Positions 11,112 through 18,412 of a DNA stretch of 64,000 bases are shown here, in pieces. A program made the position numbers and the translations under genes. Origin of the DNA: JASLEW01 sp963732005 (lineage in GTDB: Bacteria > Acidobacteriota > Thermoanaerobaculia > Multivoradales > UBA5704); contig CAVSXT010000005.1 of NCBI GenBank assembly GCA_963732005.1, forward strand, positions 930,001-994,000, in the 5' to 3' direction. The notes beneath the pieces were generated by a model. It saw nothing but the letters and a program-made list of their open reading frames with translations. It was not told the origin of the DNA and searched no databases. Each line of letters opens with the position of its first letter. Within the stretch, counting starts at the first letter, position 1.

Positions 11112-12239
11112 ATGATGCCTGAGGATCCAGTCAACGCCTCCGCCACGCTCGTCGGTGGCACGCGCCGCCGTGCCGTCGCCCTCTCCTCCGAGACCCTGGT
11201 CGAAACCCGGCGAACCCCGATCCACGACAGCGTGCTGGACGCGATCGGCTCCACCCCACTGATCCGGTTGCGGCGCCTGTTCCCCGATTCCCGGGTGCGG
11301 CTGTTTGCCAAGCTCGAGGCGCTCAATCCCGGTGGCAGCCTGAAGGACCGGCCGGCGCGCGCGATCCTGGAGGAGGCGATGGCTCGCGGCCGCGTGGGCC
11401 CCGGCACCGTGGTGGTGGAGTCGAGCTCGGGGAACATGGGCATCGGCCTCGCGCAGACCTGCCGCTATCATGGGCTGCGCTTCATTTGCGTCGTCGATCC
11501 GCGCACTGCCGCGCAGAACCTGCAGGTGCTGCGGGCCTACGGCGCGGAGCTCGACATGGTGACCGAGCCCGAGCCGCAGAGCGGCGAGTTCCTGCAGGCG
11601 AGGTTGCAGCGGGTCGCGGCGTTGCGCGACCAGATCCCGGACTCCTTCTGGCCGAATCAGTACGCCAACCCCGAGAACTCGGGCGCCCACTATCGCAGCA
11701 CCATGCGCGAGATCGCCGAGGCGCTCGACGACCGCGTCGACTTCCTCTTCGTGGCCATCAGCACCTGTGGCACGCTGCGTGGCTGCGCGGAGTACGTGCG
11801 GGACCACGGGCTCAAGACGCGCGTCGTGGCGGTCGATGCGGTAGGTAGCGTGATCTTCAGCGACGTGCGCGGCAAGCGCCTGATCCCTGGGCTCGGAGCG
11901 GGCCTGCGGCCGCCGCTGTGTGACCCTTCCCTGGCTGACGAGTGCGTCCACGTGACCGACTTCGACTGCCTGCGCGGTTGCCGTCGTTTGCTGCGGCGCG
12001 AAGCCATCCTGGCCGGCGGTTCTTCCGGCGCCGTGGTCAGCGCCGTCGGCAGGGTCCGCCACCGGCTCCCCGAGAACGCCGTCTGCGTCGCGATCCTCCC
12101 AGACCGCGGCGAGCGCTACCTTGACACCCTTTACGACGACCAGTGGGTCGGCCGCCATTTCGGCGACGTGATGCAGCTGTTCGCCGACGGCCCAGACGAC
12201 CGCGAGGAGGTACCGGCCTGCCTGACGGCGACCTCCTGA
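11112..12239 (+). CDS. sbnA: SbnA-type N-(2-amino-2-carboxyethyl)-L-glutamate synthase (diaminopropionate pathway)
   Basis: PLP enzyme of the cysteine-synthase fold. SbnA joins O-phospho-L-serine and glutamate to give the intermediate that SbnB oxidises to 2,3-diaminopropionate (Dap). Diagnostic stretches: SVLDAIGSTPLIRLRRLFP, LNPGGSLKDRPAR with the PLP lysine, ESSSGNMGIGLA, CVVDPRTAAQNL, WPNQYANPENSGAHY, VDAVGSVIFSD, and ILPDRGERYLDTLYDDQW at the C-terminus. About 30 N-terminal residues (MMPEDPVNASATL...) precede the conserved part. Two ATGs (11112, 11115) follow a purine-rich AGGGGG; either could be used. It starts 10 bp after the exporter stop, in the same operon. The partner SbnB (ornithine-cyclodeaminase-like) is not in the window and may lie upstream. 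A 212-bp gap with an AT-richer stretch (12240-12451) follows, where a new promoter could sit; no convincing element was seen. Confidence 0.9.
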   Translation: MMPEDPVNASATLVGGTRRRAVALSSETLVETRRTPIHDSVLDAIGSTPLIRLRRLFPDSRVRLFAKLEALNPGGSLKDRPARAILEEAMARGRVGPGTVVVESSSGNMGIGLAQTCRYHGLRFICVVDPRTAAQNLQVLRAYGAELDMVTEPEPQSGEFLQARLQRVAALRDQIPDSFWPNQYANPENSGAHYRSTMREIAEALDDRVDFLFVAISTCGTLRGCAEYVRDHGLKTRVVAVDAVGSVIFSDVRGKRLIPGLGAGLRPPLCDPSLADECVHVTDFDCLRGCRRLLRREAILAGGSSGAVVSAVGRVRHRLPENAVCVAILPDRGERYLDTLYDDQWVGRHFGDVMQLFADGPDDREEVPACLTATS

Positions 12240-12451
12240 TCGTGATTGAAGGTTTTCCAGGCAGCATGCTAACGTACGGATTACGAGGAGACGCGAAGAT
12301 GCAACGAACGCAAAATCGTCATCTATTTAGATAAACATTGCGGACGATGCCGTTCAATAGGATGGGCCGGTACCCTAGCGGCAGAGGGCAGATGGGCGTT
12401 TGATGCGATCACAGGCCGCGATTACCGCAACGGACAGAGGAGGGCGACTCG

Positions 12452-13525
12452 ATGGGTGATGCGCCAGGTATGAACCTCCCGCTCGGCACGCCCCTGGGGA
12501 AGACGAAGCGCCGGCCCATCGGCCTGTCGTCCGAGGACCTGATCGAGAGCCGCCGCCTGTTCCCCGAGAGCGATCTGCCTCTGCTGGTGTCGCCGCGGGT
12601 CCCGGGTCTCGATCTCGCGGTGTGGGCGGCCGGCCACCGTGCCTTCATCGAGGACCGCCTGCTCCAGCACGGCGGCATCTTGTTGCGCGGTTTCGACGTC
12701 GACCGGCCCCAGCGTCTCGAAGCCTTCATCCATGCAGTGTCCGGCGAGCCCCTCGAGTACCGTGAGAGGTCATCGCCACGCAGCGCCGTGGAGGGCAGGA
12801 TCTACACCTCCACCGATTACCCGCCGGCGCATTCGATTTTCGTGCACAACGAAAACTCTTATCAAAGTACCTGGCCACTGAAGATTTTCTTCTGCTGCCG
12901 GACGCCGGCAGCCGAGGGAGGGGAGACGCCGATCGCCGACTGCCGCCGCGTCTTCGCCGCCATCGACCGCGAGGTCCGCGACCGCTTCGAAGCCAAGGGC
13001 TGGATGTATCTGCGCAACTTTGGCGACGGCCTTGGCCTCGATTGGCGGACCGTGTTCCAGACCAGCGATAAAGCCGCGGTCGAGGAGCATTGCCGTAAGA
13101 GTGGCATCGAGGTCGAGTGGCGGGCGGGCGAGCGCCTGCGCACCCGCGCCGTCCGTCCGGCCGTGACCCGCCATCCGAAGACCGGCGAACCGCTCTGGTT
13201 CAATCACGCCACGTTCTTCCACGTCTCGACCCTGGCACCGGACATCCGTGAAGCACTGCTCGCCGAGTTTGCGGAAGACGACCTGCCGGCCAACACCTAC
13301 TACGGCGACGGCAGTCCGATCGAACCCTCGACCCTCGATCACCTGCGGGCGCTCTACGACCGCGAAACGCTGCGCTTCCCCTGGCTCGAGGGTGACCTGC
13401 TGCTGCTCGACAACATGATGTGCGCCCACGGCCGGGCGCCGTATCGGGGCGAACGCAGCATCCTGGTGGGCATGGCAGAACCGGTGCACCGTAGCATGAC
13501 CGAGGCGGCGCGAGGAAAGGATTGA
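12452..13525 (+). CDS. SyrP/TauD-like Fe(II)/2-oxoglutarate dioxygenase, copy 1
   Basis: Member of the TauD/TfdA clan of the type found in NRPS clusters (SyrP-like), which commonly beta-hydroxylate a residue while it is bound to a carrier protein. The fold markers are IYTSTDYPPAHSIFVHNE, giving the HxE iron ligands in HNENSY, FFCCRTPAAEGGETPIADCR, and the distal His in NMMCAHGRAPYRGERSILVGM with the 2-oxoglutarate arginine. The protein is 357 residues and carries ~40 extra N-terminal residues compared with the next gene. ATG 12452 has a strong upstream AGAGGAGGG; a second ATG at 12470 is possible. The stop is one base before the ATG of copy 2, so the two are co-translated. The substrate cannot be read from the sequence; Asp, Dab or Dap units are candidates. 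Confidence 0.88.
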   Translation: MGDAPGMNLPLGTPLGKTKRRPIGLSSEDLIESRRLFPESDLPLLVSPRVPGLDLAVWAAGHRAFIEDRLLQHGGILLRGFDVDRPQRLEAFIHAVSGEPLEYRERSSPRSAVEGRIYTSTDYPPAHSIFVHNENSYQSTWPLKIFFCCRTPAAEGGETPIADCRRVFAAIDREVRDRFEAKGWMYLRNFGDGLGLDWRTVFQTSDKAAVEEHCRKSGIEVEWRAGERLRTRAVRPAVTRHPKTGEPLWFNHATFFHVSTLAPDIREALLAEFAEDDLPANTYYGDGSPIEPSTLDHLRALYDRETLRFPWLEGDLLLLDNMMCAHGRAPYRGERSILVGMAEPVHRSMTEAARGKD

Positions 13526-13526
13526 C

Positions 13527-14501
13527 ATGATCGACATCCACCTGCCGGACCCTGAGCGGGAGCTCGCGGTGCGCGTGGAGCTCGCGCCGGGAGCGGCCGC
13601 TGCCGGCCTGCCGGCGCTGCGCACCGTCCTCGCCGAGAATTCCGAGCTGCTGGAACGGCACCTGCTGCGCCACGGCGCGGTCCTTTTCCGTGGCTTCGGC
13701 ATCGACCGCGACGAGGTCTTCGACGAGCTCGTGCAGTCGCTGCCCGGCCGCCAGATGGACTACGTCGACGGCAATTCGCCGCGGCGCAAGCTGAAAGCAG
13801 GCATCTACACCTCCACCGAGTACCCTCCCGAATACTTCATCTCGATGCACAACGAGCTGTCCTACTCCCCACGTTGGCCGGCGCGCCTCGTCTTCTGCTG
13901 TGTCACCGCGCCGCCTCAGGGTGGCGAGACGCCGCTTGCCGACAGCCGCAGGATCCTCGCCAGGCTGGATGCGGCGATCGTCGAGCAGTTCAGAGCGCGG
14001 GGAGTCGAGTACGTGCGCAACCTGCATGGCGGCGTCGGCATGGGACCTTCGTGGCAGGCCACCTTCGAGACCGAGGACCGTGCCGTGGTGGAGGATTTCT
14101 GCCGCGCGAGCGGCGTCGATTTCCACTGGCGGGACGATCGCAGCCTGAGCCTGACGCACGTCAGGCCCGGAGTGGCCGTGCATCCGAAGACCGGCGAAAC
14201 GGTATGGTTCAACCAGGCGGACCAGTTTCATCCTTCGACTCATCCCAAGCCGATCTTCGATTCGATGATGCGCCTCTACCAGGGGCGCGAAGATCGACTG
14301 CCCCAATATTGCCGCTTCGGCGATGGCACTCCGATCCCGCTCGAGATGCTGGAGAGCGTGCGCGCCATGACCGGCGAGCAGATCCGTACCTTCTCCTGGC
14401 AGAGCGGAGATCTCCTGCTCGTCGACAACATGCTTTCCTGCCATGGCAGGATGCCGTTCCGCGGTCAACGCAAGATCCTGGTGTCGATGATGGATCTCTA
14501 G
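13527..14501 (+). CDS. SyrP/TauD-like Fe(II)/2-oxoglutarate dioxygenase, copy 2
   Basis: 324-residue paralogue of the preceding gene with the same landmarks: GIYTSTEYPPEYFISMHNE (HxE iron ligands), VFCCVTAPPQGGETPLADSR, VWFNQADQFHPS, LLVDNMLSCHGRMPFRGQR (distal His and the cosubstrate arginine). Like copy 1 it is expected to hydroxylate a carrier-bound amino acid in the cytoplasm. Tandem but clearly diverged copies suggest two different substrates or positions rather than a recent duplication. It begins two bases after copy 1 ends and is followed by the carbamoyltransferase after ~50 bp. Confidence 0.88.
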   Translation: MIDIHLPDPERELAVRVELAPGAAAAGLPALRTVLAENSELLERHLLRHGAVLFRGFGIDRDEVFDELVQSLPGRQMDYVDGNSPRRKLKAGIYTSTEYPPEYFISMHNELSYSPRWPARLVFCCVTAPPQGGETPLADSRRILARLDAAIVEQFRARGVEYVRNLHGGVGMGPSWQATFETEDRAVVEDFCRASGVDFHWRDDRSLSLTHVRPGVAVHPKTGETVWFNQADQFHPSTHPKPIFDSMMRLYQGREDRLPQYCRFGDGTPIPLEMLESVRAMTGEQIRTFSWQSGDLLLVDNMLSCHGRMPFRGQRKILVSMMDL

Positions 14502-14551
14502 CCCGAGTGGCGCCGCCACGAGCCAGCTGGAACAGCGCAAGGATCTCAGAG

Positions 14552-15550
14552 ATGACCACGGCCCAACGAAGTCTCGTCCCGGCGATCGCGCCGGCCCGGA
14601 ACCTGCTGTCCATGGCAGATCTCAGTCCCGACGAGCTGCGCAACCTGGTGGACGCCAGCGTTGGCGTGGCGCGCGGCGAGTGGCCGGTGGCGGCGCCGCT
14701 GGCCGGGCGCGTCGTCGGCATCTACTTCCGCAAGACCTCGACCCGCACGCGGACCGCCTTCACCGTCGGCGCGATGAAGCTGGGAGCCGCCGTGATCACC
14801 TACGGGCCCAACGACCTGCAGATCGCCACCGGCGAGACCCTGGCGGACACCGGCCGAGTGCTGGCCAACTACCTCGACGTGCTGGTCGTGCGCACCAACG
14901 AGCCGGTGCAGGAGATGCGTGACCTCGCGGCCCAGCAGCAGCTCCCCATCGTCAATGCGATGAGCGCGGAAGAGCATCCCACCCAGGTGATTGCCGACCT
15001 CGCGACGCTGCAAGAGGCTCTCGGCCCGCTGGCTCATCAGCACCTGCTGTTCATCGGCGAGGGCAACAACACGGCGGCGTCGCTCGCCCTGGCGGTGGCC
15101 AAGACCCCCTGCATGCGGCTCACGCTGGTGACTCCGGAGGGTTACGGGCTGCCTGCCGAGGTGCTGGCCCAAGCGCAACAACAGGCTCGCGCTCAGGGCG
15201 CGGCCGTGACCCAGCACCATGACATGCAGAACCTCCCCGAGGGGGTCGATGCCGTCTACACCACGCGCTGGCTGACGATGGGGGTGCCAAAGCATGAGGG
15301 GTGGCTCGACGATTTCCGCCCCTACACCGTCACTCCCGAGGTCATGGCGCGGGTCTCCAAGAGCGGCACCATCTTCCTTCACGACCTGCCGGCGATGCGC
15401 GGGTACGAGGTGGTCGACGAGGTTCTCGACGGTCCGCAGAGCATCGCCTTCCGGCAGGCGTACCACAAGTTGACCAGCGCGATGGCGGTGCTGGCGTGGA
15501 GCGCCAGAGCGGAGGTGCCGGAGCGGCGGCGCAGCCGGCCGCGGCTCTAG
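14552..15550 (+). CDS. Ornithine/aspartate carbamoyltransferase-family enzyme, probably for peptide precursor
   Basis: 333-residue protein with the carbamoyl-phosphate motif FRKTSTRTRTAF, the HPTQ motif (EEHPTQVIADL) and a HDLP segment (FLHDLPAMRG) where ornithine transcarbamylases have HCLP. The amino-acid side of the active site therefore differs from housekeeping ArgF; the usual SMG-loop region reads TTRWLTMGVPK. Its place at the end of a peptide cluster that can make diamino acids suggests carbamoylation of a side-chain amine, as known for the carbamoyltransferase of viomycin-type pathways, giving a ureido residue. This role is inference. ATG 14552 has AAGGA ~8 bases upstream. It is the last + strand gene of the cluster and converges with the hydrolase gene, 21 bp away. 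Confidence 0.85.
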   Translation: MTTAQRSLVPAIAPARNLLSMADLSPDELRNLVDASVGVARGEWPVAAPLAGRVVGIYFRKTSTRTRTAFTVGAMKLGAAVITYGPNDLQIATGETLADTGRVLANYLDVLVVRTNEPVQEMRDLAAQQQLPIVNAMSAEEHPTQVIADLATLQEALGPLAHQHLLFIGEGNNTAASLALAVAKTPCMRLTLVTPEGYGLPAEVLAQAQQQARAQGAAVTQHHDMQNLPEGVDAVYTTRWLTMGVPKHEGWLDDFRPYTVTPEVMARVSKSGTIFLHDLPAMRGYEVVDEVLDGPQSIAFRQAYHKLTSAMAVLAWSARAEVPERRRSRPRL

Positions 15551-15571
15551 TGGACGGAGTAGCAATGCCGG

Positions 15572-16513
15572 CTAGCGCGCCGGGCCGGCGATGCCCAGCC
15601 CGGCGAGCGTCTCGGCGAGCTTGCGGTCGAACAGCTCGGGGGCGGTGAGCATCGGGAAATGGCCTAGCTGCATGGCGGCGAGGTCGGCGGCCGCGAAATC
15701 GGCAGCGTGCCGGCGGCCGGCGGCGACGTCGCTCGGCAACGTGGTATCGATGGCCCGGATCGGCACGTGCACGCGCCCGCAGGCTGCGGCCAGGTCGAAT
15801 TCGAGGCTGGCGCGGAGCAGCGGCAGGGCGACCGCCGGCGGCGCCGCGGCCAGCTGCTCCCGCAGCCGGTCCCGCAGGGCGGGGTCGCCGTCCTTCGGCA
15901 GCTGGGAATCCGCCGCCTGCCTGGCGGTGCCGGCAAAGTCCTTCTCCCAACGCCCCACGTCGATCTCGACTCGCGCCGCGTCGGGCCGGCGCTCGAGGTC
16001 TTGGAAGGCGTCGATGCCGACCACCGCGACCACTCGATCCGGCATCCGGCCGGCCGCCGCCAGCGCCACCTCGCCGCCCATCCCATGCCCGATCAACACC
16101 ACCCGCCCGATGTCGAGCGCCAGCACCACCGCCCGCACGTCCTCGCCGAGCGATTCGATCGTCCAGTCCTGGCGCTCGCGACCCGATTCGCCGTGGCCGG
16201 CGAGGTCGAGGGTGATCACCTGGCGGTCGGCGCTGAACCGGGCCACCTGCTCCGCCCATTCGCCGCGATCGCACGACCAATCGTGGATGAAGACCAGGGC
16301 CGGCTCGCCGCCGCCCTCCGCGTGGTAGCGGATGGGAACTCCGTCGGCAGAGGCGACGGTGGCGTCCGCGGCGACGTGGGCGCGGGGGTGCGGCCCTGGC
16401 GATGCCGGCGAGTCGGCGGCGTAGGGACCGAGTGCGGGCGCCGGGGGCCGGCAGCCAGGCGCCAGCACCAGCAACCCCGGCACGGCCAGCAGCAAGATCA
16501 CGGGTGCGCGCAT
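15572..16513 (-). CDS. Alpha/beta hydrolase-fold exported protein lacking the usual nucleophile
   Basis: 313 residues. The N-terminus MRAPVILLLAVPGLLVLAPGC looks like a signal peptide, possibly a lipoprotein one, although the lipobox LAPGC is imperfect. The fold is clear: GEPALVFIHDWSCDRGEW, VITLDLAGHGESG, RVVLIGHGMGGEVALAAAGRMP, and a late His in QLGHFPML. The nucleophile elbow should read GHSMGG, but the serine position is glycine (GHGMGG, codons around 16077-16095), so ordinary esterase chemistry is not expected. It could be non-catalytic or use another mechanism. It is convergent with the carbamoyltransferase and divergent from the DUF1684 gene, with no operon partner. ATG 16513 is the start that places the signal peptide first; a longer open frame upstream reads as low-complexity shadow. 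Confidence 0.8.
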   Translation of the reverse strand: MRAPVILLLAVPGLLVLAPGCRPPAPALGPYAADSPASPGPHPRAHVAADATVASADGVPIRYHAEGGGEPALVFIHDWSCDRGEWAEQVARFSADRQVITLDLAGHGESGRERQDWTIESLGEDVRAVVLALDIGRVVLIGHGMGGEVALAAAGRMPDRVVAVVGIDAFQDLERRPDAARVEIDVGRWEKDFAGTARQAADSQLPKDGDPALRDRLREQLAAAPPAVALPLLRASLEFDLAAACGRVHVPIRAIDTTLPSDVAAGRRHAADFAAADLAAMQLGHFPMLTAPELFDRKLAETLAGLGIAGPAR

Positions 16514-16661
16514 CGTCGAAGCTCCGCGTAAACGATCCAGGCAGACGATAACCCGGATGCCGCCGCGCCGGCACGAGGCGCCTCGGGCGTCGCCTGCGGG
16601 GGTAAGATGCTGCGGCGGCGCCCGGCCGGAGGCGAGCGGCGTGCGCCAAGGAGGAGCCACG

Positions 16662-17768
16662 ATGACGAGGCGGTCGAATGCTACCCATGAACACATGCGG
16701 GTTGGTAAAGCGCTTGCCGAGGGGCGGTGGCTGCGGAACCGGCAACTGCTGGCGGCCACGGTGCTGGTATTGGCAGCCAGCGGGGCACTTATCGCCACCG
16801 CCGGCAGGGCGGCCGCCGCCGGCTCCGGAGCCGGCGCGGCGAGCGCCGCCGGGTCCCCGGCCGGCACGGCGAGCACGCCGGCCGCGTTGCCCGCTGCGAA
16901 CGACACCGCCTCCGCGCCCTTGGCCCCGGTCGCCAGCCCGGCGGGCTACCGCCGGGAGATCGAGGGCTGGCGTGCCGCTCGGGACGCCTCGTTGCGGGAC
17001 CCGAACGGCTGGCTGACGCTGGTGGGGCTGTTCTGGCTCGAAGAGGGAGACAATCGCTTCGGCAGCGACCCCAAGGGCCGCGTCGTGCTGCCGGCCGGCA
17101 AGGCGCCGGCGGTGGCCGGCACCCTGCTCCGCCACGGTCAGACCGTCACCGTGCGGGCCGAGGCGGGGTCCGGCGTCGAGTGCGAGGGCAAGCCGGTGAC
17201 CGAGAGGTCCCTGGAACCGGACGCCAAGGGCAAACCCGTCGTGCTGCACCTCGGCTCGCTGAGCTTCTTCGTCATCCAGCGCGGCGACCGCGTCGGGGTG
17301 CGGGTCAAGGACAGCCAGAGCCCGGCGCTCGCCGCCTTCCGCGGCCTGACCAGCTTCCCGGTCGACCCCTCGTGGCGTGTGGTGGCTCGCTTCGAACACC
17401 ACCCGCAACCCAAGCCGATCCCCATCACCAACGTCCTCGGCATGACCGAGAACGAGCCCTCGCCCGGCACCGTGGTCTTCGAACAGGGCGGCAAAACCTA
17501 CTCCCTCGACGCTCTCGACAACGGCGACGGCACCCTGATGCTGGTCTTTGGCGACCCGACCAACGGCCGGGAGACCTACGGCGCCGGCCGCTTCCTCGAT
17601 ACCGACGCGCCCCAAGACGGCAAGGTGGTGGTCGACTTCAACAAGGCCTACAACCCGCCCTGCGCCTTCACCGCTTTCGCCACCTGCCCCCTGCCGCCCC
17701 GCCAGAACCGCCTCTCCGTCGCCGTCACCGCCGGCGAGAAGAAATACGGCGAGGGCCACCACGGTTGA
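16662..17768 (+). CDS. DUF1684 domain protein, exported
   Basis: 368 residues with an N-terminal hydrophobic segment (LLAATVLVLAASGALIATAG) followed by an Ala/Pro/Gly linker and then a full DUF1684 domain. Landmarks: YRREIEGWRAARDASLRDPNG, WLTLVGLFWLEEGDNRFGSD, a central FFVIQRGDRVGVRVKDSQSP, KPIPITNVLGMTENEPSPG, and the C-terminal VVVDFNKAYNPPCAFTAF...CPLPPRQNRL. The function of DUF1684 is not established; it is common in bacteria and archaea and sometimes occurs alone. ATG 16662 is chosen because a strong AAGGAGGA lies 8 bases upstream. The DinB gene begins about 50 bases after its stop on the same strand and may be co-transcribed. Confidence 0.85.
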   Translation: MTRRSNATHEHMRVGKALAEGRWLRNRQLLAATVLVLAASGALIATAGRAAAAGSGAGAASAAGSPAGTASTPAALPAANDTASAPLAPVASPAGYRREIEGWRAARDASLRDPNGWLTLVGLFWLEEGDNRFGSDPKGRVVLPAGKAPAVAGTLLRHGQTVTVRAEAGSGVECEGKPVTERSLEPDAKGKPVVLHLGSLSFFVIQRGDRVGVRVKDSQSPALAAFRGLTSFPVDPSWRVVARFEHHPQPKPIPITNVLGMTENEPSPGTVVFEQGGKTYSLDALDNGDGTLMLVFGDPTNGRETYGAGRFLDTDAPQDGKVVVDFNKAYNPPCAFTAFATCPLPPRQNRLSVAVTAGEKKYGEGHHG

Positions 17769-17820
17769 TACTCACTCTCGCGCCGGTAACGTTGACCAGG
17801 AGTCTGGAAGGGGAATGTCG

Positions 17821-18330
17821 ATGACCATGAGCGCTGGCCTGTTGCCCGAGTTCGATCAGGAGATGACGAGGACCCGCAAGGTGCTCGAGCGGGTCCCGGA
17901 CGACCGCTGGGGGTGGCAGCCCCACGCGAAGTCGAAGGCGATGGGGCCGCTGGCCTCGCACATCGCCGATATCCCCCGCCGCGCCGTGGACGTGATCGAG
18001 AAGCAATCCCTCGACGTCGCGCCGCAGGCCGGCGGACCCCCGCGAACGCCGCCGGCGGCGTCGCGGCAGGAGGTCCTCGAGCGCTTCGACGCCAACGTCG
18101 CAACCGCACGCACGGCGATCGCCGGCGCCACCGACGCGCTGCTGGTCCAGCCCTGGTCGCTGATCGCCGGCGGCCATACCCTGGCCAACCTGCCGCGCAT
18201 CGGCGCCATCCGCACCCTGCTGATGAGCCATATCATCCATCATCGCGCCCAGCTCGGCGTCTACCTGCGGATGAACGACATCCCGGTGCCCGCCATCTAC
18301 GGCCCATCGGCCGACGAGGCTGTGGCCTAG
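17821..18330 (+). CDS. DinB-family putative metal-dependent hydrolase
   Basis: Four-helix DinB/YfiT-like protein of ~169 residues. Visible family signs: LPEFDQEMTRTRKVLERVPDDRWGWQPH, the first metal-type His in LASHIADIPRRAVD, and the C-terminal pair in MSHIIHHRAQLGVYLR, which together give the expected three-histidine site. Members include thiol transferases and damage-inducible proteins; the substrate is unknown here. ATG 17821 is preferred because GGAAGGGG lies 7 bases upstream; ATG 17815 is also in frame. It follows the DUF1684 gene closely. The 82 bases after its stop hold no clear terminator and lead into the convergent response-regulator gene. Confidence 0.85.
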   Translation: MTMSAGLLPEFDQEMTRTRKVLERVPDDRWGWQPHAKSKAMGPLASHIADIPRRAVDVIEKQSLDVAPQAGGPPRTPPAASRQEVLERFDANVATARTAIAGATDALLVQPWSLIAGGHTLANLPRIGAIRTLLMSHIIHHRAQLGVYLRMNDIPVPAIYGPSADEAVA

Positions 18331-18412
18331 AAACTACGGCACGACCGGATCGAACACCCAGCGTCAGGGTACCGAGAATGTCAAGGCTTCGTGAGCCGCG
18401 GTGCGCGGGGCG

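Noticed and set aside
14552..15550. Housekeeping argF (ornithine carbamoyltransferase)
   Set aside because: No other arginine genes are nearby, it sits at the end of the peptide cluster, and the HCLP motif is HDLP. Not excluded, but less likely than a biosynthetic role.
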